From CAUSWF01 sp963535465 (GTDB lineage: Bacteria > Bacillota_I > Bacilli_A > RF39 > UBA660), in NCBI GenBank assembly GCA_963535465.1, contig CAUSWF010000002.1, forward strand, positions 97,538 through 161,537: DNA of 64,000 bases, written 5' to 3'. How positions within the stretch are numbered: the first letter of the stretch is position 1; each line of letters opens with the position of its first letter. The position numbers and the translations under genes were made by a program. This document shows, piece after piece, positions 16,003 through 23,799 of this stretch. The notes beneath the pieces were generated by a model, which saw nothing but the letters and a program-made list of their open reading frames with translations, was not told where the DNA came from and searched no databases.

Positions 16003-17022
16003 ATGACATTAGATTTTACATTTGAACCAAAAATTACTAAGTCTTATTTACTTTCTAAATATTCAGAGGAAACTTATATGGAATATTATCTTGGAATAAA
16101 GGTAGCTAAAGGATTATTTTGTTCTCCTTTAAGAAAAGATAATACTCCTACTTGTTCTTTTTATAAAAATAAATCTGGAGAACTTATATTTAAGGATTTT
16201 AATGGAAGTTTCTATGGTAACTTTGTAAATGTTGTTATGGAAAAATTCCACGTTAATTATCATCAAGCTTTAAAAATAATAGCAGAAGATTTTGGCTTAT
16301 CTAATAAGCATGTTGATAGAGAAATTCAACCTATTAAACCAAGTACTACTGTTTTTAAAGATGAAGGTCCTGCAGATATAAGAATAGAGGTAAAAGACTT
16401 TACTATAGCTGAACTACAGTGGTGGGAAAGTTATGGTATTACTCCAGATATATTAAAAAAGTATAATGTCTATTCTTGTCAAAATGTATTTTTAAACGGA
16501 GATTTATTTAAAACAGAATATAAAGATAACTTTATGTTTGGTTATTATGGAGGTAAAAAAGATAAACTAGAATTATGGAGAATCTATTTTCCTAAACAAT
16601 CTACTTATAGATTTCTTACTAATTGGCCAGCTAGAAAGATTCAGGGTTATAAACAACTTCCTAAAATAGGTAAATTGTGCGTTATTACAAAATCAATGAA
16701 AGATGTAATGTGTTTATATAGCTTAGGGATTAATGCAATAGCTCCAAATAGTGAGAATTTATTTATTTCTGATAGTGTATTAGAAGATCTAAAAAAGAGA
16801 TTTAAATATATTGTCGTTTTTTATGATCATGACCTTCCTGGATTGCAGAATATGCAAAAAATAAAAAATAAACATAAAGAACTTATTTATTTTTATATAC
16901 CAAGACATTATAAAACAAAAGATATAAGCGACTTTCATAAAAAATATGGAAGAGATAAAACTTTGAAATTTATTAAAGAAAGCATTTTAAAATTTAAAAA
17001 ATATGAAGTAGAAAGAACTTAA
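16003..17022 (+). CDS. DNA primase, DnaG-like
   Basis: 339 aa. The N-terminal part has a degenerate CHC2-type zinc-finger pattern (C40, C51 within CSPLRKDNTPTCSFY) followed by GNFVNVVM, as in DnaG-like primases. A TOPRIM region follows (CVITKSMKDV about 225, then VFYDHDLPG about 268). The usual TOPRIM Glu is replaced by Lys-Ser in KSMKD, common in phage primase variants. It makes primers for the DnaB-like helicase complex. Confidence 0.8.
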   Translation: MTLDFTFEPKITKSYLLSKYSEETYMEYYLGIKVAKGLFCSPLRKDNTPTCSFYKNKSGELIFKDFNGSFYGNFVNVVMEKFHVNYHQALKIIAEDFGLSNKHVDREIQPIKPSTTVFKDEGPADIRIEVKDFTIAELQWWESYGITPDILKKYNVYSCQNVFLNGDLFKTEYKDNFMFGYYGGKKDKLELWRIYFPKQSTYRFLTNWPARKIQGYKQLPKIGKLCVITKSMKDVMCLYSLGINAIAPNSENLFISDSVLEDLKKRFKYIVVFYDHDLPGLQNMQKIKNKHKELIYFYIPRHYKTKDISDFHKKYGRDKTLKFIKESILKFKKYEVERT

Positions 17023-17602
17023 TACATCTTGTAGAATAACTTATCCTGATAAAACTACATTAGAATTTGAATCTTTAGAAGAAGCAGCTAAAGGAACTGA
17101 AGAGTATTTTAATTCTCATCCAGAATTACCTAAGAAATTCAGACCTATTTTATCTGTAAATTCTATTAAACTACGCTGTAATAAATCTACTCCTACAAAA
17201 GATGGAATATTATGCGAATGGTTAGATTCTCATACTAAAAAGTCATATCAAGCTAAGAAAAGTAAATCTAAAGGAAATAAATATGAATTACAAATAGTTC
17301 ATGAGTTAACTAATATGGGATTTTCAGGATTAGTAACTTCTAGATCTCAAAATAGATTATTAGATAATGCAAAAGTGGACATTGCAGAAACTGACGAAAA
17401 ATTAAGTTGTTATATACAATGTAAAGCAACTAGTAATATGCCAAGTGTTTCTAATATAACTAATTCATGTCCACTGAAAGATAGACCGTTATCTATATTT
17501 TGGAAAAAACAAGATCAATCAAAAGAAGAATATGTAATAATCCCAAAAGATTATTTCTATAATTTATTAGCTAAATATCATAAAAAAACTAACTACAAAT
17601 GA
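17003..17602 (+). CDS. Holliday-junction-resolvase-type nuclease with TAG at codon 3
   Basis: The frame starts ATG AAG TAG (17003-17011) and then runs open to TGA 17600-17602, 199 residues if TAG is read as Gln. The C-terminal half has a PD-(D/E)XK core: E95 (GNKYELQIVHEL), D126 (AKVDIAET) and QCK (139-141), as in archaeal-type Hjc resolvases. No ATG, GTG or TTG occurs between the TAG and Met105, and starting there would lose the first catalytic Glu. The gene overlaps the primase end by 20 bases, as expected for its true start. It is therefore likely to need TAG suppression or a rare start codon. Confidence 0.6.
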
Positions 17603-17610
17603 TTGGATAA

Positions 17611-17742
17611 TTAAAGGAGTTAGATTCTGAAACTTTTAATAAAATTTTATGGGTTAATACAAATAATGAAAAATGTACTATAATTCCAGAAGATTTCTTT
17701 TATAAGTTACTTGATGCTTATACTAAAATTAATAAAATATAA
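17611..17742 (+). pseudogene. remnant duplicate of the nuclease C-terminus
   Basis: A 43-codon open stretch without a start codon, ending TAA 17740-17742. Its text CTIIPEDFFYKLLDAYTK matches the end of the upstream nuclease (VIIPKDYFYNLLAKYHK), so this is a partial tandem duplication that lost its 5' part. Confidence 0.5.
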
Positions 17743-17993
17743 TGAAACAACAATGGTATGTAATTAGTTGGGGAGATATGAAAGAAGACCCAACTCAGAT
17801 TCTTGCATATTATACCACTTCTGAAGAGAAAGCTCGAAAATATATATTGAATTATATATTGAATGAACTATTACATAAATTAGCTGATATATCTGAATTT
17901 ATAAATATGGATTGGGATACTGTGATAGAAGTGGTTAAAAATAAATATAATGTAAGTTTATCTTACATGTTACACCTAGAAAATGATAAATAA
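17742..17993 (+). CDS. unknown protein, 83 aa
   Basis: ATG 17742 overlaps the stop of the remnant frame. Starts QQWYVISWGDMKEDPTQILA and is otherwise helical. It resembles short phage host-interaction proteins, without a known motif. Confidence 0.55.
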   Translation: MKQQWYVISWGDMKEDPTQILAYYTTSEEKARKYILNYILNELLHKLADISEFINMDWDTVIEVVKNKYNVSLSYMLHLENDK

Positions 17994-18000
17994 ATAATAT

Positions 18001-18519
18001 ATGTTACGAATAGGTTTGGACATTGATGAAGTATTAGCAGATTTCTTTAATACTTATTTATCAATTTTTGGTCATCCTAAAAATGGCTACGAAATTACAA
18101 GAAATGTACAAAGAATTTTATCTAAAAATAAAGATTTCTGGTTAAATTTACCTAAATTAAGGGATATTGATTTTATTCCAGAACTTTATTGTACTAAAAG
18201 AGTAAACCCTAAACAATGGACTAAACAATGGTTGAATAGTAATGGATTTACAAGTAGTCCTGTATATCAAATGTATTACCAAAAAGGTAATAAAGCTAAT
18301 ATGATTAAAGGACGTTGTGATGTATTTGTTGACGACTCTGTATCTAATTTTAAAGCAATGAATAAAAGAGGTGTTCCTTGCCTACTAATGGATACTCCAT
18401 TTAATCAAGATGCAGGTCCTATATTACGTATATACTCACTTGATAAATATGAAATTGAAGAAGTTTATAACTTAGGTAAAGAACAAAACCTATTTAAAAA
18501 CTTTGAAGACTTATATTAA
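18001..18519 (+). CDS. HAD-family 5'(3')-deoxyribonucleotidase-like
   Basis: 172 aa. HAD motif I GLDIDEVLADF with D7 and D9, and a C-terminal FVDDSVSNF motif III/IV region fit the NT5C/5'-nucleotidase branch, which dephosphorylates deoxynucleotides. It could shape the dNTP pool together with the dNMP kinase and reductase. Directly abuts the next gene. Confidence 0.75.
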   Translation: MLRIGLDIDEVLADFFNTYLSIFGHPKNGYEITRNVQRILSKNKDFWLNLPKLRDIDFIPELYCTKRVNPKQWTKQWLNSNGFTSSPVYQMYYQKGNKANMIKGRCDVFVDDSVSNFKAMNKRGVPCLLMDTPFNQDAGPILRIYSLDKYEIEEVYNLGKEQNLFKNFEDLY

Positions 18520-19545
18520 ATGAAATTAAGTGAAATTCATATTAAACCACTTTTAGAAACTTTAAGATTTGAAGATATAGATGATGAAATTTATTTCTCA
18601 GAAAAATATAGTGGTTATGTGAGTAATTCACGTCTTTCTAGAATAAATCCAGATCAAGATGGATCTCCAGAAAAGTTTTTTAATCAAACTTTAGGTATAT
18701 ATACAGATAGTATAGTATTTGGTTCAGCTATGCATACTTTAGTATTGCAACCAGAGAGTTTTGAATTAAATGAATTAGCTAATAGACCTACAGCTAAAGC
18801 TGGATTTATGGCTGATGAAGTATTTAAAACTTATAAAAATAATGGTAATATTATAGAAGCTATTTATAAAGCTTCTGATAAAATTGGATATTATAAAGGT
18901 AAATTAACTGATAATAAAATTAATAAGTTAATTAATCAATGTACTCCATATTGGCAAGATAGATTAAAGTTCGAGCAAAATAATAATCCAGATAAAATAC
19001 AGATATATTTGGATTCTAAATCAAGAGAACGTCTAAAATCTTGTTTATTTGCTATCAATAAAAATGATAATATTAAATCATTATTAAATCCTAAAGGTAT
19101 TATAGAAGATCCAGAAAATGGATACGAAAAAGCAATTCTATTAGATGTAGAAGTAACTTTTGATGATCCTAATAGAAAACCTTTTATCTTACGTTTAAAA
19201 TCTAAATTAGATAATTATACTATTGATAAGGAAAATAATACTATATTAGTAAATGATTTGAAAACTCATGGAGCAATTCTTCCAGAGTTTGATAATGCAG
19301 TTACTAAATATCATTATTATAGAGAAATGGCTATGTACTCATGGTTATTATCTATGGTAGCTAAAAAGTATTATAATATGGATAATCCAACTATTAAAAG
19401 TAACTTTTTAGTAGTACAGACTATTCCAGAATTTTATACTAAAGTATCTCCTATGACAGGTAGATTATTTAATCTCGGATTTGATGAACTTAAAAGACTT
19501 TTAAAATTAGTTGCTTTTTATAAAGCTAATGGGTATGTCCTTTAA
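18520..19545 (+). CDS. PD-(D/E)XK exonuclease (RecE/Cas4-like)
   Basis: 341 aa. The N-terminal SNSRLSRINPDQDGSP and VFGSAMHTLVLQPE are signatures of the phage RecE/exoVIII-type PDDEXK family. A later DVEVTFDD and LRLKSKLDNY...VNDLKTH segment provides the acidic residues and Lys (D-LKTH) of the nuclease core. It likely resects DNA ends for the Sak4-like annealing ATPase. Confidence 0.75.
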   Translation: MKLSEIHIKPLLETLRFEDIDDEIYFSEKYSGYVSNSRLSRINPDQDGSPEKFFNQTLGIYTDSIVFGSAMHTLVLQPESFELNELANRPTAKAGFMADEVFKTYKNNGNIIEAIYKASDKIGYYKGKLTDNKINKLINQCTPYWQDRLKFEQNNNPDKIQIYLDSKSRERLKSCLFAINKNDNIKSLLNPKGIIEDPENGYEKAILLDVEVTFDDPNRKPFILRLKSKLDNYTIDKENNTILVNDLKTHGAILPEFDNAVTKYHYYREMAMYSWLLSMVAKKYYNMDNPTIKSNFLVVQTIPEFYTKVSPMTGRLFNLGFDELKRLLKLVAFYKANGYVL

Positions 19546-19861
19546 AGAATTAAAACATCTTTATGAAGAAAACTTTAGCTTAGGTTATATAGATTTAGAT
19601 ATTAATAATAAATTTGCATTGATATCTTTAATTTGTTATATAACTACACATATGCAAGCTAAAAAACCTGATGTTACTTATTATCAAATTATATGTAAGT
19701 TAGCTGAAGGAACTGGTTGGAAAGAAAAAGATATATATAAACTTACTATTATGTGCGAAGATTTCGGATATGGATGTAAAGAATTTCCTACTTTCGGACT
19801 AAAACCAAAGGAAATGTCTGCAAAAATAAAAGAAATCATGTATAAATCTCTTCCCTTTTAA
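19529..19861 (+). CDS. unknown protein, 110 aa
   Basis: ATG 19529 (or ATG 19535) within the end of the nuclease gene. Helical, with YYQIICKLAEGTGWKEKDIY. Paired with the nuclease by overlap. Function unknown. Confidence 0.55.
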   Translation: MGMSFKELKHLYEENFSLGYIDLDINNKFALISLICYITTHMQAKKPDVTYYQIICKLAEGTGWKEKDIYKLTIMCEDFGYGCKEFPTFGLKPKEMSAKIKEIMYKSLPF

Positions 19862-19935
19862 AGGTTAGTCAGATTTCCAAGTAATTAGTAAAATAGATAA
19901 AAATTAATTTTAATGTGATTTTAACATTTATTCAC

Positions 19936-19966
19936 TTTGACTGAAAAAGTTTTGAGTATATAATTG
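19936..19966 (+). promoter_or_regulatory. strong promoter for the 180-aa gene
   Basis: TTTG (19936-19939), 19 bases, then TATAATTG (19959-19966) fits the Bacteroides -33/-7 pattern with one mismatch in the -7 element. The same bases also read TTGACT-16-TATAAT, close to the general sigma-70 ideal. It precedes a 90-base untranslated leader containing CCTCAGAAATGAGG (hairpin CCTCA/TGAGG). Confidence 0.7.
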
Positions 19967-20053
19967 TATCACAAACCTCAGAAATGAGGTAAAGATAATT
20001 AAAACACATGTAGATAATTTTTATGAATTAATGTTTAAATTTTTATTATTAAT

Positions 20054-20596
20054 ATGGAAAATGTATTGAATTTTAAGAGAGTAGAATTGATGGGAGCAAC
20101 TAAGGAAGAAGCTTTGGCAAAGGCTCCATTTGAAATTATGGGTGATGCTACACAAGCTTACAAAAACTGGAAGAAGACAGCTACAGCTGATTCTGATGTA
20201 AACGATTTCTATCGTGAGTACTTGACAAAGAAGTCAAAGAATGTAGCTGGTGTTGGTTTCTCAATCACTATTGATGCAGCTGTTGCTGACAGTCGTGAGC
20301 GTCCTTGGAAGATTACTGATGTAAAGAACGAACAAGGTAAGCGTAAGTATGAAACAGTTCTTGTTTTGAAAGATATTGCAACAGGTAATGTTCTTGGTAA
20401 GGTAGCTGGCAAGAAAGTTGATGCTAAAGAACTTGCTAAGAAAGTTATTAAGGACGGTTTCAAAGGTAAAGGTATTGCTGTTTATTCTAAGGAAGTTACA
20501 GTAGGTGAACCTAAAGCATTTACTTTTGAATATGCTCCTTCTAAGAGTTCACATGCTGGTACTTATGTAGTATTTGGCATAGTAAAAAATGCGTAA
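20054..20596 (+). CDS. highly expressed single-gene unit, unknown protein, 180 aa
   Basis: A soluble Lys/Ala/Val-rich protein starting MENVLNFKRVELMGATKEEA, with no signal peptide or known motif. It has its own strong promoter and terminator, and its codon use is clearly more GC-rich (CGT, AAG, GCT, GTT) than that of its neighbours. Together these suggest very high early expression, as for abundant DNA-binding, anti-host or decoy proteins. No family recognised. Confidence 0.75.
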   Translation: MENVLNFKRVELMGATKEEALAKAPFEIMGDATQAYKNWKKTATADSDVNDFYREYLTKKSKNVAGVGFSITIDAAVADSRERPWKITDVKNEQGKRKYETVLVLKDIATGNVLGKVAGKKVDAKELAKKVIKDGFKGKGIAVYSKEVTVGEPKAFTFEYAPSKSSHAGTYVVFGIVKNA

Positions 20597-20612
20597 TCTA
20601 CTCTAACAATAT

Positions 20613-20656
20613 AAAGGGTAGTCGAGGATAACACTTCGGCTACCCTTATTTTTTAT
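20613..20656 (+). terminator. strong intrinsic terminator
   Basis: AAGGGTAG-(T)-CGA-G-G with C-TTCG-GCTACCCTT around an ATAACA loop (20615-20647), followed by ATTTTTTAT. It closes the 180-aa gene unit. Confidence 0.85.
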
Positions 20657-20716
20657 AACAACTTGAAAAAGTAATAATTATTAAAACTCGAAAGAGTATA
20701 AATTAAATTTTAAAAT

Positions 20717-22261
20717 ATGACAAGACAAACAACTATTAATAAAGTAATTGATTTTCTAACTCGAATAAAAGAAGCAGGATATACAAATGTAAAACAATAT
20801 TGTAAAGATTTTAATGAACCTTATTCTTCTTATGCTAATAATGTAAGTAAAATTATGAATGATGCTGATGTTCATGATGATTATAAAAATACTATTAAAA
20901 CATTAAAATCTGATATTAAATGTAATAATAAATCTAATAATTCTGTTATTAACTCTGAAAAACTTGATTCGGATGATCGTGCTAATACAGAAATAGTGCG
21001 CGATGAAGAAGGTAAAGTACTTTATTATAAGTTTGAAATTTATCGTAGAGATAAATCTCCTGTAGTAGGACAACTTACACGTGAAGAAATGAATAGTGTG
21101 TATCGTCTTTATTCATACTATGGTGCTAATATTACTCAACGTGAAATTTCTCGCACTCTTCCAGAATATTCTTTAGTTGATTTTAAACGCATTCTTAGAG
21201 TATTTAATATTACTAAAGCTTGTTCTCCTTTTGCACCTCATATGTTTGAGGAATATTCAGAAGAAGAACTCAAGGATATGCACTTACGTTTAAAAGAAAA
21301 TGACTTTCTTAAGAAACTTGAAAAAGATGAAATTAATGATTTACGTAAATTAAATACTAATTTAGCTAAAGAATTAAATAATTTTAAGACTAATGTACTT
21401 CAAAATGTAATTGATGCAGGTATTGAAATTAAAGATTCTAATTTTAAACCGCGTGAATTTACACAAAAAGAACCTAATACAAAGAATTTGATCATTTGGT
21501 TGTCTGATATGCATATTGGAGCATATAATGATGCTTTTGGTACATATAGTATTGTTGAATATAATAAAGAAGATATACAACATCGTCTTGATGTTATTGT
21601 TAGTAAGTTTGCAAATAAAACTTATACTAATATTTATGTAGTAAATTTGGGAGATTCTGTAGATTCCTTTAAGAAAGAAACTACAAGAGGTGAACACCCA
21701 TTGCCATCTGTATGGAATGATAAAGAGATTTCAATGAATTATATAGAATTAATGAAACAATTCTTTGTAAATTTGCAAGCTAATACTCATTATACTAATA
21801 TGACTTATCTGTGTATTGGTGAATCCAACCATGACGGTGACACGGGATGGCTTAATAATAAAATTCTTGAAGCTCACCTTCAGAATATGGGAATATATAC
21901 TTATATTAGTAACTATTCTATTGATGTATTTGGTGTTGGTAATCATACATTTGTGTTTGCACATGGAAAAGATAACCAGAACCAATTTAAGAATTTCCCG
22001 CTTACTCTTAACGATAAAACAGATTTGTATTTTACACAATGGATGAATGAAAATAATGTTGTTGGTAAATATAAATATGTAGTAAAAGGTGATTTACATC
22101 GTTTTGCTTATACTGTAGGTAATACTTTTGATTATATCAGTGTGGGTTCTCTTTATGGTAGCAGTAATTGGATTACAGCTAACTTTGGTAATACTAAGTG
22201 GAGTATTAATTTTATGGAAATACAAGGTAATGACATGCAAATCGGAACAATCCGCGAGTAG
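20717..22261 (+). CDS. metallophosphoesterase with N-terminal DNA-binding region
   Basis: 514 aa. Residues 1-245 include helix-turn-helix-like and coiled parts. The C-terminal calcineurin-like domain has D264/H266 (SDMHIG), G312-D313 (LGDSVD), N371/H372 (GESNHDGD), a later AHGK and KGDLHR, the ordered metal-binding motifs of the family. It resembles Mre11/SbcD-type or DNA-repair phosphoesterases in size and layout, so a DNA end-processing role is plausible. It ends at TAG; readthrough would add Gln plus 11 residues to a TAA. Confidence 0.75.
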   Translation: MTRQTTINKVIDFLTRIKEAGYTNVKQYCKDFNEPYSSYANNVSKIMNDADVHDDYKNTIKTLKSDIKCNNKSNNSVINSEKLDSDDRANTEIVRDEEGKVLYYKFEIYRRDKSPVVGQLTREEMNSVYRLYSYYGANITQREISRTLPEYSLVDFKRILRVFNITKACSPFAPHMFEEYSEEELKDMHLRLKENDFLKKLEKDEINDLRKLNTNLAKELNNFKTNVLQNVIDAGIEIKDSNFKPREFTQKEPNTKNLIIWLSDMHIGAYNDAFGTYSIVEYNKEDIQHRLDVIVSKFANKTYTNIYVVNLGDSVDSFKKETTRGEHPLPSVWNDKEISMNYIELMKQFFVNLQANTHYTNMTYLCIGESNHDGDTGWLNNKILEAHLQNMGIYTYISNYSIDVFGVGNHTFVFAHGKDNQNQFKNFPLTLNDKTDLYFTQWMNENNVVGKYKYVVKGDLHRFAYTVGNTFDYISVGSLYGSSNWITANFGNTKWSINFMEIQGNDMQIGTIRE

Positions 22262-22595
22262 GATAATATCTTTAGACAATTTATTAGAGTATTTTAAGTA
22301 TTTAGAAGTTAATTTTATTTGGACTTATGATGAATTTTCTAAAATACTAAATAAATATAAATACTTTATAAATAAATATAACATTACAATAAATTGGGAA
22401 TCCTATGATCCAGGATTCACTGATTTAGAAAAATACATATCTACAATTGTATTAAAAAGAATTTTAAGAAATGTGAAATTTGATAATACTTGTTTAGGTA
22501 TAGTATCATGCAAAAGAAGCAATTTAACAGATAAACAATATTTAGAATTACAAAAATTTTCAGAATATTGTAGATTTGATATAAATTTTTTATAA
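22230..22595 (+). CDS. unknown protein, 121 aa
   Basis: ATG 22230 lies inside the end of the phosphoesterase gene and gives a sensible N-terminus (MTCKSEQSASRIISLDNLLE). Helical with aromatic residues. Unknown function. Confidence 0.5.
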   Translation: MTCKSEQSASRIISLDNLLEYFKYLEVNFIWTYDEFSKILNKYKYFINKYNITINWESYDPGFTDLEKYISTIVLKRILRNVKFDNTCLGIVSCKRSNLTDKQYLELQKFSEYCRFDINFL

Positions 22596-22622
22596 TTATA
22601 TAAATTTTATTATGATTAAAAC

Positions 22623-22958
22623 ATGGAAAATTTAGTAGAAAAAGTAATTAAATTATGTGATAATATTTGTAATGGTAATTATCCTATTGATAATTTAGGT
22701 GTATATAAAAGTTATAATACTGGCTTTACTATTAATAATAAACTAGCTATATTTATAAATTCTGATACTTTAAACATAAGTACAAATAAAGGTATATTAT
22801 CTGTAAATATGGATATAGTTGAAAAAGCTAGTATAACTATTGCATTTCAAAAATTAGAAGAATATTCTAAACAATTAGCTGAAACTGTTTTAGATGAATA
22901 TATTAATGTAGAAAATACTAAGATTTCTAATATTAATGAATTAGACTGTAATAATTAA
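22623..22958 (+). CDS. unknown protein, 111 aa
   Basis: Asn/Ile-rich soluble protein with a helical C-terminus. Its stop overlaps the next start (TAATG). Confidence 0.55.
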   Translation: MENLVEKVIKLCDNICNGNYPIDNLGVYKSYNTGFTINNKLAIFINSDTLNISTNKGILSVNMDIVEKASITIAFQKLEEYSKQLAETVLDEYINVENTKISNINELDCNN

Positions 22959-23737
22959 TGGATATTCAATTAGACGATTTACTAAAAGGAAAACAAACAA
23001 GAATTAAAGATAAAGAATATTTTGAAACAGAAGCTTATGTAAATCCTTTCTTAGAAAGAATGAGTAAAATTACTTCTGATTTTAGAGTTAAAGTAGAGTT
23101 ACCTCCACAGGTAACTCTTACTAAAGAAGGCGATGTAAATCTTGAAGATATTACTTATAATAGAGTATGGTTACAAGCTGTACTTCCAGAAAGTTATAAT
23201 GTTGATAATCATCAAGATGTAGTAGGAATGGTTTACGGTTTAGATACTAGAAAACCAGTTGTTAAATTCTATAGAGGTGGATTGAATATGGCATGTACTA
23301 ATTTATGTGTATTTAATCCAGATTATCTTGATGTACAAGAGTTACAACCAGAAGCTGCCATTGATTATCGTCCTTTAGATGCTTTAATTAATAAAGCAAG
23401 TGAGATTAAAGTATTTTTGGATAAGTTACATAATCATACTTTCCCAAGAGACAATCAATATATTAATGAACAATTAGGTATGTGGATAAGAAATAGTCTT
23501 AACATGCCTTATTATAATGGAGTTAATAATGTAAAGTTAGCAACTTCTACTGCAATTGATGCATATAAGCTTCTATTTGAAAAAGAAGCTTCTCCTTATT
23601 TTGTACCATCAGATTCTAATACTAATATGTTTAATGTATACAATGCTTTCACCGAACTTATTAGCAATGATAAAGATAAGGATATTATGAATAAATGCGA
23701 AAAAACACTACTTCTAAAGAGTATTTTAGGCATCTAA
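22958..23737 (+). CDS. conserved-looking phage protein, 259 aa
   Basis: A soluble protein with VVGMVYGLDTRKPVVKFYRG and MACTNLCVFN, reminiscent of phage/plasmid DUF932-like proteins whose role is unknown. It is the last gene before the reductase leader and is probably co-transcribed with the two genes upstream. Confidence 0.5.
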   Translation: MDIQLDDLLKGKQTRIKDKEYFETEAYVNPFLERMSKITSDFRVKVELPPQVTLTKEGDVNLEDITYNRVWLQAVLPESYNVDNHQDVVGMVYGLDTRKPVVKFYRGGLNMACTNLCVFNPDYLDVQELQPEAAIDYRPLDALINKASEIKVFLDKLHNHTFPRDNQYINEQLGMWIRNSLNMPYYNGVNNVKLATSTAIDAYKLLFEKEASPYFVPSDSNTNMFNVYNAFTELISNDKDKDIMNKCEKTLLLKSILGI

Positions 23738-23746
23738 TTAGTTTTG

Positions 23747-23785
23747 AATTGTGAATTATTTAGACTATCTTTATAGTTCACAATT
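23747..23785 (+). repeat. inverted repeat before nrdD
   Basis: AATTGTGAA (23747-23755) is the reverse complement of TTCACAATT (23777-23785), with the inner bases partly pairing (TTAT with ATAG). It lies 15 bases before the reductase start and could be an operator, an RNA leader hairpin or a weak terminator for the upstream genes. Confidence 0.5.
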
Positions 23786-23799
23786 TAAAATACTAATAT

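Noticed and set aside
21374..22039. Minus-strand frames inside the metallophosphoesterase gene
   Set aside because: Antisense shadows; the plus-strand frame contains all enzyme motifs.
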